Below, in pieces: positions 1 through 5,966 of a stretch of 5,966 nt of DNA. How positions within the stretch are numbered: position 1 is the first letter of the stretch; every line of letters starts with the position of its first letter. The stretch lies in NCBI GenBank assembly GCA_027011025.1, contig JALVAU010000431.1, forward strand, positions 1 to 5,966, written 5' to 3'. This DNA comes from Campylobacteraceae bacterium (GTDB lineage: Bacteria; Campylobacterota; Campylobacteria; Campylobacterales; Sulfurospirillaceae). A program made the translations under genes and the position numbers. The notes below the pieces were generated by a model, which worked only from the letters and a program-made list of their open reading frames with translations, searched no databases and was not told the DNA's origin.

Positions 1-1
1 C

Positions 2-1195
2 TCGGGGGGACTAGATACAAGTATAATCTTAAAATGGCTTCAAGATGAGTTTGGTTGTGAAGTTGTTACATTTACTGCCGATGTCGGTCAAGGTGAAGAG
101 TTAGAACCGGCTCGCCAAAAAGCATTGGAGCTAGGAATAAAACCAGAGAATATTTTCATAGAAGACTTGAAAGAGGAGTTTGTCAGGGATTATGTTTTTC
201 CTATGTTTAGAGCAAATACCGTATATGAAGGGGAGTATCTGCTTGGCACCTCCATAGCAAGACCTTTGATAGCAAAAAGGCAAGCTGAAATAGCTGCACT
301 AACAGGAGCGGACTCTGTTAGTCATGGAGCTACGGGAAAGGGAAATGATCAAGTAAGATTTGAGCTAGGATACTTGGGTATAAATTCTGATTTAACTATT
401 ATCGCCCCTTGGAGAGAGTGGGATTTGAATTCTCGTGAGAAGCTTATGGCTTATGCAAAAAAACATAATATAAAAATAGAAAAAAAGGGTAATAAATCTC
501 CATACTCCATGGATGCAAATCTACTTCATATATCTTATGAGGGTTTAGTATTAGAAGATCCTAATGCAAAACCGGAAGAGGATATGTGGAGATGGACAAA
601 AAGCCCTCAAACTGCACCAGATAAGGTAGAAACTATTGAATTGGAGTATGAAAAAGGTGATCCTGTTGCATTAAACGGAGTTAGACTGAGTCCTGCTAAA
701 ATGCTAGAATCGCTAAATCAGATTGGTGGCAGAAACGGTATAGGAAGAGTTGATATAGTAGAAAATCGTTTTGTAGGCATGAAAAGTAGAGGTTGTTATG
801 AAACGCCCGGTGGCACCATCATGCTAAAAGCTCACAGAGCAATTGAGAGTATAGCACTTGATAGAGAAGCTGCCCACTTTAAAGATGAACTGATGCCAAG
901 ATATGCAAAAACCATCTATAACGGCTTTTGGTTTTCTCCTGAAAGAGAGATGATGCAAGCAGCTATTGACAAATCTCAAGAAAATGTAAACGGAACTGTA
1001 AGATTAGAACTATACAAAGGAAATATTACAGTAGTTGGAAGAGATTCTGCTAAAAATAATCTTTTTAATGCAGAATTTTGTACTTTTGAAGAGGATGAGG
1101 TTTATAACCAAAAAGATGCGGAAGGTTTTATAAAACTCAATGCACTAAGATTTATAATTAGTGGAAAAAATAAGAAATTCTATGGTGACAAATGA
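2..1195 (+). CDS. argG: Argininosuccinate synthase, 5'-truncated by window edge
   Basis: ArgG joins citrulline and aspartate using ATP to give argininosuccinate, the penultimate step of arginine synthesis, in the cytoplasm. The reading frame is open from base 2, so the gene starts outside the window. The visible 397 residues begin inside the ATP-pyrophosphatase loop SGGLDTS, so only about a dozen N-terminal residues are missing from a family of about 400. Other family blocks are intact: TADVGQGEE (about 65-100), [12 protein letters not shown] (about 245-280), the substrate-binding [10 protein letters not shown] (320-349), [19 protein letters not shown] and the RGCYETPGG block near 790-815. 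The TTG at 125 lies inside the conserved fold and is not the start. The frame ends at TGA 1193-1195, and the next gene overlaps its last 14 bases. No frameshift or missing motif is seen. The identification is secure; regulation cannot be judged because the promoter is outside the window. Confidence 0.97.
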   Translation, partial: SGGLDTSIILKWLQDEFGCEVVTFTADVGQGEELEPARQKALELGIKPENIFIEDLKEEFVRDYVFPMFRANTVYEGEYLLGTSIARPLIAKRQAEIAALTGADSVSHGATGKGNDQVRFELGYLGINSDLTIIAPWREWDLNSREKLMAYAKKHNIKIEKKGNKSPYSMDANLLHISYEGLVLEDPNAKPEEDMWRWTKSPQTAPDKVETIELEYEKGDPVALNGVRLSPAKMLESLNQIGGRNGIGRVDIVENRFVGMKSRGCYETPGGTIMLKAHRAIESIALDREAAHFKDELMPRYAKTIYNGFWFSPEREMMQAAIDKSQENVNGTVRLELYKGNITVVGRDSAKNNLFNAEFCTFEEDEVYNQKDAEGFIKLNALRFIISGKNKKFYGDK

Positions 1196-1586
1196 TTTAG
1201 AAGAGGTGAAAAATAGAGTATTTTCAAGCAACCAAGCAAAAGATGAAGATTTGCAAAATCTACTAAAATATAGGCAAGATGGCAAGTTTGACTTTAAATT
1301 GATAGATATTCGTGAGATTTATGAGTATAGCGATATGAGCATTGATGGTACAGATCTACTCTATCCTACTACTCTTTTTCACAAATACATAGATGATTTA
1401 AACAAAATGAAAGAGAGTTATATAATACTCTACTGCCGTACCGGAAACAGAACGGGACAGGTATTGGGAATATTAAAGAGGATGGAATTTGATAAAATTG
1501 CCCATCTGACGCAAGGCATAGTTGCATACTCTGGGAAAACCAGTAAAAATGCAAAATTACCAAATAATATAGAGGAGAAAAAATGA
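1182..1586 (+). CDS. Single-domain rhodanese-like protein
   Basis: A 134-residue protein with one rhodanese domain. The fold is marked by [10 protein letters not shown] (residues 40-49, the usual D-x-R-E-x-x-E-[YF] entry motif) and by the active-site loop C85-R-T-G-N-R-T, where the cysteine would carry a persulfide. Family members move sulfane sulfur from thiosulfate or a persulfide donor to cyanide, thiols or biosynthetic acceptors; the substrate here is unknown. No signal peptide or membrane segment is visible, so it is probably cytoplasmic. I chose ATG 1182, which overlaps argG by 14 bp and has only a weak AAGAAA 5 nt upstream. A GTG at 1161 in frame would add seven residues but has no ribosome site. 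The stop overlaps the rplI start (ATGA), so the gene is sandwiched and probably translationally coupled. A sulfur-related role would suit a sulfur-metabolising campylobacterote, but that is inference. Confidence 0.85.
   Translation: MVTNDLEEVKNRVFSSNQAKDEDLQNLLKYRQDGKFDFKLIDIREIYEYSDMSIDGTDLLYPTTLFHKYIDDLNKMKESYIILYCRTGNRTGQVLGILKRMEFDKIAHLTQGIVAYSGKTSKNAKLPNNIEEKK
1573..1577 (+). promoter_or_regulatory. Strong Shine-Dalgarno site of rplI
   Basis: AGGAG lies 5 nt before the ATG at 1583, inside the last codons of the rhodanese gene. It is the best ribosome site in the operon. This fits the high synthesis demand for a ribosomal protein compared with the weak site of the gene just upstream. Confidence 0.8.
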
Positions 1587-2029
1587 AAGTATTGTTAATA
1601 AAAGATGTAAAATCTTTAGGGAAAAAAGGTGAAATCAAGGATGTAAAAGATGGTTATGGCAGAAATTTCCTAATAGGAAAAGGTTTTGCACTACATGCCA
1701 CAAATGAAGTCATCAAAAAGTATGAAGCAGAACAAAAAAGAAAAGCAAAGGCTGATGCCGATGAGATACAAAGACTAAAAGGATTAGAAAAAGATATTGC
1801 AAACCTTAAGCTTGTCATAAAAAGAAAACTAGGTGCAAACGGTAGTCTTTTTGGAGCAGTAACAAAAGATGAAATAGCAAATGAGTTAAAAAATCAACAC
1901 AATATAGAGATAGATAAAAAAAGTGTTGAGATAGACAAAGCTATAAAAATGACAGGAGAATTTGATATTTCTATAAAATTAGGTCATGGAATTCACGCAA
2001 AGTTAACTGTTGAGATAGTTGGAGAGTAA
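1583..2029 (+). CDS. rplI: Large-subunit ribosomal protein bL9
   Basis: bL9 binds 23S rRNA near the base of the L1 stalk and reaches out from the 50S subunit; it helps maintain reading-frame fidelity and supports subunit maturation. The 148-residue product matches the usual length of about 149. The N-terminal globular domain carries the family signature ([19 protein letters not shown], residues 14-32), followed by a long charged Lys/Glu/Ala-rich helix (about 40-75). The C-terminal domain has [11 protein letters not shown] near residue 85 and a [10 protein letters not shown] strand near the end. The start ATG overlaps the rhodanese stop as ATGA and has a strong AGGAG. In many bacteria rplI sits with rpsF, ssb and rpsR; here it heads the hslVU-era block instead, which I recall as usual in Campylobacterota. 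Nothing in it looks damaged. Confidence 0.98.
   Translation: MKVLLIKDVKSLGKKGEIKDVKDGYGRNFLIGKGFALHATNEVIKKYEAEQKRKAKADADEIQRLKGLEKDIANLKLVIKRKLGANGSLFGAVTKDEIANELKNQHNIEIDKKSVEIDKAIKMTGEFDISIKLGHGIHAKLTVEIVGE
2021..2026 (+). promoter_or_regulatory. Shine-Dalgarno site of hslV, inside the rplI 3' end
   Basis: GGAGAG lies within the last codons of rplI, and its GGAG core ends 7 nt before the hslV ATG at 2032. It supports that ATG as the start, and therefore the four-residue leader ahead of the catalytic threonine of HslV. Confidence 0.7.
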
Positions 2030-2031
2030 GT

Positions 2032-2574
2032 ATGTTTGAAGCAACTACTATACTTGCCTACAAAGGTCAAAACAGAGCAGTTATAGGTGGGGATGGGCAA
2101 GTTACATTTGGAAACAGTGTGCTAAAAAACAATGCAACAAAAATCAGAAAATTATATAATGGTAAAATCTTAGCAGGCTTTGCCGGAAGCACTGCTGATG
2201 CTTTCAATCTTTTTGATATGTTCGAGGGGATATTGGGGCAAAAAAAAGGAGATCTATATAAATCTGTCATAGAATTTTCGAAAGAGTGGAGAAAAGACAA
2301 GATGCTTCGTCGTCTTGAAGCTATGATGATAGTATTAGATACAAAGCATATATTTATACTAAGTGGCAATGGAGATGTGGTCGAACCTGAAGATGAAAAA
2401 ATTGCTGCTATAGGAAGCGGCGGAAATTTTGCTATATCTGCTGCAAGAGCACTAGATAGATACTCCAACTTAGATGAAGAAAATATCATCAAAGAGAGCT
2501 TAAAAATTGCAAGTGAACTATGCATATATACAAATAATAATATAAAAATTTATACTTTAGAGGAAGAAAAATAG
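2032..2574 (+). CDS. hslV: ATP-dependent protease peptidase subunit HslV
   Basis: HslV is the proteasome-like N-terminal-threonine peptidase that stacks as two hexameric rings and degrades proteins unfolded and fed by HslU. The 180-residue product starts MFEA-TTI. By the family pattern (TTI followed 14 residues later by GDGQ), Thr5 is the nucleophile, so the four residues MFEA must be removed to expose it. The supporting catalytic-site residues are present: Asp21 in GGDGQ and Lys37 in the [11 protein letters not shown] segment. Other blocks are [47 protein letters not shown] and CIYTN near the end. It starts 2 nt after rplI and its stop directly abuts the hslU ATG, giving near-equal expression of the two partners. 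The four-residue leader resembles the MFHATTI start I recall for Campylobacter HslV, whereas in E. coli only Met precedes the threonine. Confidence 0.98.
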   Translation: MFEATTILAYKGQNRAVIGGDGQVTFGNSVLKNNATKIRKLYNGKILAGFAGSTADAFNLFDMFEGILGQKKGDLYKSVIEFSKEWRKDKMLRRLEAMMIVLDTKHIFILSGNGDVVEPEDEKIAAIGSGGNFAISAARALDRYSNLDEENIIKESLKIASELCIYTNNNIKIYTLEEEK

Positions 2575-3900
2575 ATGAATTTAACTCCAAAAGAGATTGT
2601 AGGATACCTAGACGAATACATAATAGGACAACTAGAAGCAAAAAAATCTATTGCTGTTGCACTAAGAAATAGATATAGAAGATTGCAACTCTCCCTTGAG
2701 ATGCAAGAGGAGATAATGCCAAAAAACATATTGATGATTGGCTCAACCGGAGTTGGAAAAACAGAGATAGCAAGAAGAATGGCAAAAATGATGGGACTTC
2801 CTTTTATTAAAGTAGAAGCTAGCAAATATACAGAAGTAGGATTTGTAGGAAGAGATGTGGAATCAATGGTAAGAGACCTTATGATGGCATCTATAAATCT
2901 AGTAAGAGCTCAACACAAAGAGAAAAATGCAGACCAGATAGATCTACATGTAGAGAAGCAAATCATAGAAAAAATTCTACCTCCCCTTCCCAAAGGTGCT
3001 AGTGATGAAAAAAAGGGTGATTATCAAAGAAGTTATGGAAAGATGAGACAAAAATTTCGTGATGGAGATTTGGATGAATTAGAGATTGAAGTTGAAATTT
3101 CAAACAGCAGCAGCGACCTCTCCGACTCCTCTTTACCGCCCGAAGTCATAAAGGTTCAGGAATCCTTTATCAAGATACTAGGATCCGGTCAAAAAAATAT
3201 AAAAAAAACGCTTAAAGTAAAAGAGGCAAAAGAGGCTCTTAAAAATGAAGCTAGTGAAAAATTACTCGATTTTGAGGCTATAAAATTAGAAGCCAAAGAT
3301 AGAGCAGAAAATGGTGGTATTATATTTATAGATGAGATAGACAAAGTTGCTGTAAGCTCTCACTCTTCAAACAGAAGCGACCCTAGCAAAGAGGGAGTTC
3401 AAAGAGACCTTTTGCCCATAGTTGAAGGAAGTGATGTGAATACTAAATATGGTGTTATTAAAACAGACCATATACTTTTTATATCAGCAGGAGCTTTTCA
3501 CTTAAGCAAACCAAGCGATTTAATACCTGAACTACAAGGAAGATTTCCACTAAGAGTGGAGCTCAGTTCACTAAGCGAAGAGACACTTTACAAGATATTA
3601 ACACAACCTAAAAACTCTCTGCTAAAACAATATACTCAACTCTTAAAAACAGAAGGTGTGGATTTAATTTTTGAAGATGATGCCGTTCGTGCGATCTCAA
3701 AAATCTCTCAACTTACCAATGAAAAAACAGAAGATATCGGCGCTAGGCGACTACATACGGTAATCGAAAAGGTTTTGGAAGATATAAGCTATAGCGCAGA
3801 TGAACATGCGGGAGAAGAGATAAGAGTCACAAAAGAGCTAGTACATGAAAAACTTGATTCTATTATTGAGGACGAAGATAGCAGTAGGTATATACTATAA
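2575..3900 (+). CDS. hslU: AAA+ unfoldase subunit HslU of the HslVU protease
   Basis: HslU (ClpY) is the hexameric AAA+ ATPase that recognises, unfolds and threads substrates into HslV. The 441-residue length is close to the family's usual 440-450. In order: a conserved N-terminal LTPKEIVGYLDEYIIGQ, Walker A GSTGVGKT (residues 56-63), the pore loop GFVG (89-92; Tyr of the common GYVG is Phe here), a charged substrate-contacting I-domain (about 105-240, with a serine-rich loop around 180), Walker B IIFIDE (249-254), an arginine finger at R323 in ELQGRFPLR, and sensor 2 IGARR (R391/R392). The C-terminus ends SRYIL, the tail that docks into HslV pockets to activate it. The ATG follows the hslV stop with no gap; AGGA sits 10 nt upstream at 2561-2564. 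All catalytic elements are intact, so HslVU should be functional. Confidence 0.98.
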   Translation: MNLTPKEIVGYLDEYIIGQLEAKKSIAVALRNRYRRLQLSLEMQEEIMPKNILMIGSTGVGKTEIARRMAKMMGLPFIKVEASKYTEVGFVGRDVESMVRDLMMASINLVRAQHKEKNADQIDLHVEKQIIEKILPPLPKGASDEKKGDYQRSYGKMRQKFRDGDLDELEIEVEISNSSSDLSDSSLPPEVIKVQESFIKILGSGQKNIKKTLKVKEAKEALKNEASEKLLDFEAIKLEAKDRAENGGIIFIDEIDKVAVSSHSSNRSDPSKEGVQRDLLPIVEGSDVNTKYGVIKTDHILFISAGAFHLSKPSDLIPELQGRFPLRVELSSLSEETLYKILTQPKNSLLKQYTQLLKTEGVDLIFEDDAVRAISKISQLTNEKTEDIGARRLHTVIEKVLEDISYSADEHAGEEIRVTKELVHEKLDSIIEDEDSSRYIL

Positions 3901-4850
3901 TGATAAAAAATCACGATGAAGACAACTCTAAAAAGATTGAAGAGAAATCTACTTTTCAGGAAGATTGCCCTACAAAATCAGGATTCGTTGCTGTTGTAGG
4001 CAGACCAAATGCAGGAAAAAGCTCCCTTCTAAATTGGTTGGTTGGCGAAAAAATTGCGATGGTTTCTCATAAAGCAAATGCCACAAGAAGAAGATCGAAG
4101 ATAATAGCACTACATAAAAATTCTCAAATTATCTTCATAGATACACCCGGAATCCATGAACAAGAGAGACTTCTAAATCAATTTATGCTTGATGAGGCGC
4201 TCAAGGCTATGGGAGATTGTGATTTGATCATCTTTCTCTCTCCTGTTACGGATAAGATTGATCACTATCTAGATTTTTTAGAGAAAAACACCAAAAATAC
4301 TCCGCATATGATTCTATTAACAAAAACCGATCAAGTTAGCAACGAAAGAGTTTTGAAAAAAATTATGGAATTTAGCAAATATCAAGATAAATTTTTATCT
4401 CTAATACCCGTCTCTATCAAAAAGGGCATAAGCCAAGATTATATCTTAGAGGAAATTTCAAAATATATCCCCAAGCACCCATATTTGTATGATCCTCAGA
4501 TACTTACCACGGAAAATATGAGAGATATATATAAAGAGTACATAAGAGAGTCGATATTTGAAAATACCAGTGAAGAGATTCCATACTTTGCCGATGTAGT
4601 GATTGATGGCATAGAAGAGAAAGAGGATATAGAGTGTATAGATGCAAATATTATCGTTGAAAAGAAGAGTCAAAAGGGTATAATAATAGGGAAAAATGGG
4701 CAAACACTAAAAAGAATAGGGAAAAATGCCAGAGAGAAAATTGAAAAAATTATAAATAAAAAAGTTTTTCTAAAAATTTTTGTCACTATCAAGCCAGGAT
4801 GGAGCCAAAACAAGGATCTTTTGAAGAAACTTGGGTATATTTTAGATTAA
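3900..4850 (+). CDS. era: Ribosome-assembly GTPase Era
   Basis: Era binds the 3' end of 16S rRNA and gates late 30S subunit maturation in a GTP-dependent way. Seen in the 316-residue product: G1 P-loop GRPNAGKS (34-41), switch I around ANATRRRS (59-66), G3 DTPG (81-84), G4 TKTD (141-144), a G5-position VSIKKG (171-176), then a C-terminal KH domain with the G264-K-N-G267 loop inside GIIIGKNGQTLKRIG. G4 is Thr-led rather than the canonical NKxD, and G5 has Ser-Ile instead of Ser-Ala. The start overlaps the hslU stop by one base (TAATG). No other start codon lies between it and the G domain, so the protein has an unusual charged leader of about 27 residues before SGFVAVVG. Length is a little above the usual 290-300 because of this. 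Coupling to hslU is likely, as only a weak purine run precedes the ATG. Confidence 0.96.
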   Translation: MIKNHDEDNSKKIEEKSTFQEDCPTKSGFVAVVGRPNAGKSSLLNWLVGEKIAMVSHKANATRRRSKIIALHKNSQIIFIDTPGIHEQERLLNQFMLDEALKAMGDCDLIIFLSPVTDKIDHYLDFLEKNTKNTPHMILLTKTDQVSNERVLKKIMEFSKYQDKFLSLIPVSIKKGISQDYILEEISKYIPKHPYLYDPQILTTENMRDIYKEYIRESIFENTSEEIPYFADVVIDGIEEKEDIECIDANIIVEKKSQKGIIIGKNGQTLKRIGKNAREKIEKIINKKVFLKIFVTIKPGWSQNKDLLKKLGYILD

Positions 4851-4864
4851 AAATAAAATTTTTA

Positions 4865-4873
4865 TGGTACAAT
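4865..4873 (+). promoter_or_regulatory. Probable extended -10 promoter for the gene at 4908
   Basis: TGGTACAAT reads as an extended -10 element (TG, one base, then TACAAT, one mismatch from TATAAT). It is preceded by a T-run at 4859-4863 and A/T-rich DNA with no clear -35. That arrangement is known for the housekeeping sigma factor of Campylobacter and relatives. A start near 4880 would give a leader of about 28 nt containing the Shine-Dalgarno site. It lies in the only intergenic gap of the window, just after era. Inferred from sequence only. Confidence 0.55.
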
Positions 4874-4894
4874 TGATCTGTATATTATATAATT

Positions 4895-4898
4895 GGAG
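4895..4898 (+). promoter_or_regulatory. Shine-Dalgarno site deciding the start at 4908
   Basis: GGAG ends 9 nt before ATG 4908. It is the only good ribosome site in the gap after era and fixes the start of the last gene. Confidence 0.7.
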
Positions 4899-4907
4899 TT
4901 GTGACAT

Positions 4908-5966
4908 ATGACCACAAATAAAAACAAAAGTTTTTCAAGTATTGTCTCCGTTGACCCTATTACTCTAAATTCTTATGAATACTTTAAAAACGAGATAAAA
5001 ATAAATAAGCTTGAAAAAAGCAAAAAAGACTCTTTTAATATCTCATACATACCATCCAAAGATATTATAACTGCGACTGTTAATATGAGCAGAAATATAC
5101 CGGAGAGTGACTTAAAAGATGCGATAGAGATCAAAGCCTACGATGAGTTAGGGTTGGACTCAGCTATTAACTATTCAATAATACATCTTGAAACAGAAAC
5201 CAATGATACAAAAAATAGAATTTTTAATATTTTTGCCATAAACTCTGAACTTATCAATGAAAGACTATCTCCAATCAAGAAATATACAAAATATATTGAC
5301 TATGCAACAGGAGCTCCTTTTCTTATAAAATCTCTATACAAAAAAGCTTTTATTGAAACTGAGGGTATTGATTGTTTTATATATTTTCAAAAAGAGGATG
5401 CTTTTTTAGCCATATATAATCAAGGAGAGTATATATACTCAAAATCTCTACACTACTCCTTGGCACAAATTAATGAAAAGTTTTGCGAATTAATTGGCGA
5501 AAGAATTGATGAAAAAGATTTTGGTAACTTATTGACAAGTGAAGGATTCAAGGGTAGCAGTCCAGAATATCAACAACATCTTATGAAACTTTTTGGTGAG
5601 ATTTTTCTATATATAAATGATGTTTTAGTTTATGCAAAAAGATCTTATTCCCTAGAATCCATAGACAGACTCTATATTGGTTCGGAAATAGGTGATCTCT
5701 TGGGCATAGAAGAGTATGCACAAAGTTATCTAGGTCTAAAATCACACACTTTTAATTTTAGTGTCGCTATAAATTCAAAAGAGTGGTATATTGACCAAGT
5801 AGAACTGCTTATGATTTTAACAGCTCAATTATATTTTGATGAAAAAGATGATGACTTAAACTTCTCACCTTTTAGAAGACCCCCACCTTTATCAAAAAGA
5901 CCTGCTGGAAAATTGATAAGTGCATTGGCGGCTAGTGTTATTTTGTCTGCAGCATATCCATCATAT
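4908..5966 (+). CDS. Putative PilM/GspL-like membrane-anchored protein, 3'-truncated by window edge
   Basis: An open frame from ATG 4908 to the last base (353 residues, no stop), so the gene continues outside the window. I do not recognise a named gene. What is visible: a soluble, mixed alpha/beta region of about 320 residues with spacing like the actin-like PilM or GspL cytoplasmic fold. It has IPESDLKDAIEIKAYDELGL (64-83, like the helix in PilM that follows the 'lP..el..ai..ea' strand), a beta-hairpin ending YNQGEYIYSKSL (170-181), and an IDRLYIGSEIG segment (252-262) where PilM has its glycine-rich loop. It then has an acidic stretch, a basic proline-rich RRPPPLSKRP (323-332) and a hydrophobic run from L336 that is probably a transmembrane helix, oriented cytoplasm to periplasm by the positive-inside rule. 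The PilM-type first phosphate loop is not seen, so ATP binding is doubtful. Campylobacter carries an unnamed membrane-protein gene after era (Cj0660c as I recall), a likely relative. Role in pilus, secretion or DNA-uptake assembly is inference. Confidence 0.7.
   Translation, partial: MTTNKNKSFSSIVSVDPITLNSYEYFKNEIKINKLEKSKKDSFNISYIPSKDIITATVNMSRNIPESDLKDAIEIKAYDELGLDSAINYSIIHLETETNDTKNRIFNIFAINSELINERLSPIKKYTKYIDYATGAPFLIKSLYKKAFIETEGIDCFIYFQKEDAFLAIYNQGEYIYSKSLHYSLAQINEKFCELIGERIDEKDFGNLLTSEGFKGSSPEYQQHLMKLFGEIFLYINDVLVYAKRSYSLESIDRLYIGSEIGDLLGIEEYAQSYLGLKSHTFNFSVAINSKEWYIDQVELLMILTAQLYFDEKDDDLNFSPFRRPPPLSKRPAGKLISALAASVILSAAYPSY

Noticed and set aside
125..127. TTG as a possible start of argG
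   Set aside because: The frame is open to base 2 and encodes the conserved SGGLDTS ATP loop and TADVGQGEE upstream, so the true start is outside the window.
1161..1181. GTG start giving a seven-residue longer rhodanese
   Set aside because: No ribosome site precedes it and it would lengthen the argG overlap to 35 bp; ATG 1182 is the simpler start.
1369..1638. Minus-strand open frame across the rhodanese and rplI genes
   Set aside because: It lies opposite two well-supported genes and has no recognisable domain; a shadow frame.
2067..2525. Minus-strand open frame of about 150 codons within hslV
   Set aside because: Fully antisense to hslV, low-complexity Ser/Ile/Leu composition typical of a reverse-frame shadow.
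2550..2825. Minus-strand open frame within the start of hslU
   Set aside because: Antisense to the conserved Walker A region of hslU; hydrophobic look comes from the complement of Lys/Glu/Ile codons.
4458..4703. Minus-strand hydrophobic open frame inside era
   Set aside because: Antisense to the Era linker and KH domain, Tyr/Phe/Ile-rich from AT-rich DNA; no support as a gene.
4849..4863. Inverted repeat AAAAAT-AAA-ATTTTT just after era, a possible terminator
   Set aside because: The 6-bp stem has only A-T pairs and a 3-nt loop, far too weak for a terminator; it is better read as the AT-rich upstream part of a promoter.
4888..4893. Perfect TATAAT as the -10 of the last gene
   Set aside because: Transcription would start near 4900, leaving the GGAG at 4895-4898 outside the message; the extended -10 at 4865-4873 fits better.

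Overview
The window is a compact, AT-rich, single-strand run of housekeeping genes ending in one uncharacterised gene. All seven genes read left to right. In order they are argG (5' end cut off by the window edge), a single-domain rhodanese-like gene, rplI, hslV, hslU, era, and a membrane-anchored gene cut off by the right edge. Gene order, low GC, and HslV/HslU/Era sequence character (HslV beginning MFEATTI, HslU with a GFVG pore loop and an RYIL end, Era with VSHKANATRRRS) point to Campylobacterota. The closest fit I recognise is a Sulfurimonas/Sulfurovum-type organism rather than Campylobacter itself. This placement comes from memory of those families, not from a search.

Layout: from argG to era (2-4850) there is essentially no intergenic DNA. 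The rhodanese gene overlaps argG by 14 bp, and rplI overlaps the rhodanese by an ATGA junction. hslV starts 2 nt after rplI, hslU starts directly after the hslV stop, and era overlaps hslU by one base (TAATG). This is the pattern of one translationally coupled transcript. The only gap, 57 bp after era, holds a plausible extended -10 promoter and a Shine-Dalgarno site for the last gene. No stretch of 300 bases lacks a gene.

Function: argG makes argininosuccinate for arginine synthesis. The rhodanese is probably a sulfur carrier or sulfurtransferase. rplI encodes ribosomal protein bL9. hslVU encodes the complete two-component ATP-dependent protease. era encodes the GTPase that matures the 30S subunit. 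The operon therefore mixes translation, ribosome assembly and protein quality control.

The least understood part is the final gene (4908 to the window end). It is open to the right edge and has no stop codon in the window. Its product looks like a degenerate actin-like PilM/GspL-type cytoplasmic domain followed by a basic, proline-rich linker and the start of a transmembrane helix. I read it as the inner-membrane platform component of a type IV pilus, type II secretion or DNA-uptake-like machine, but that is inference. I saw no mobile elements, CRISPR arrays, tRNA or rRNA genes, and no broken genes.
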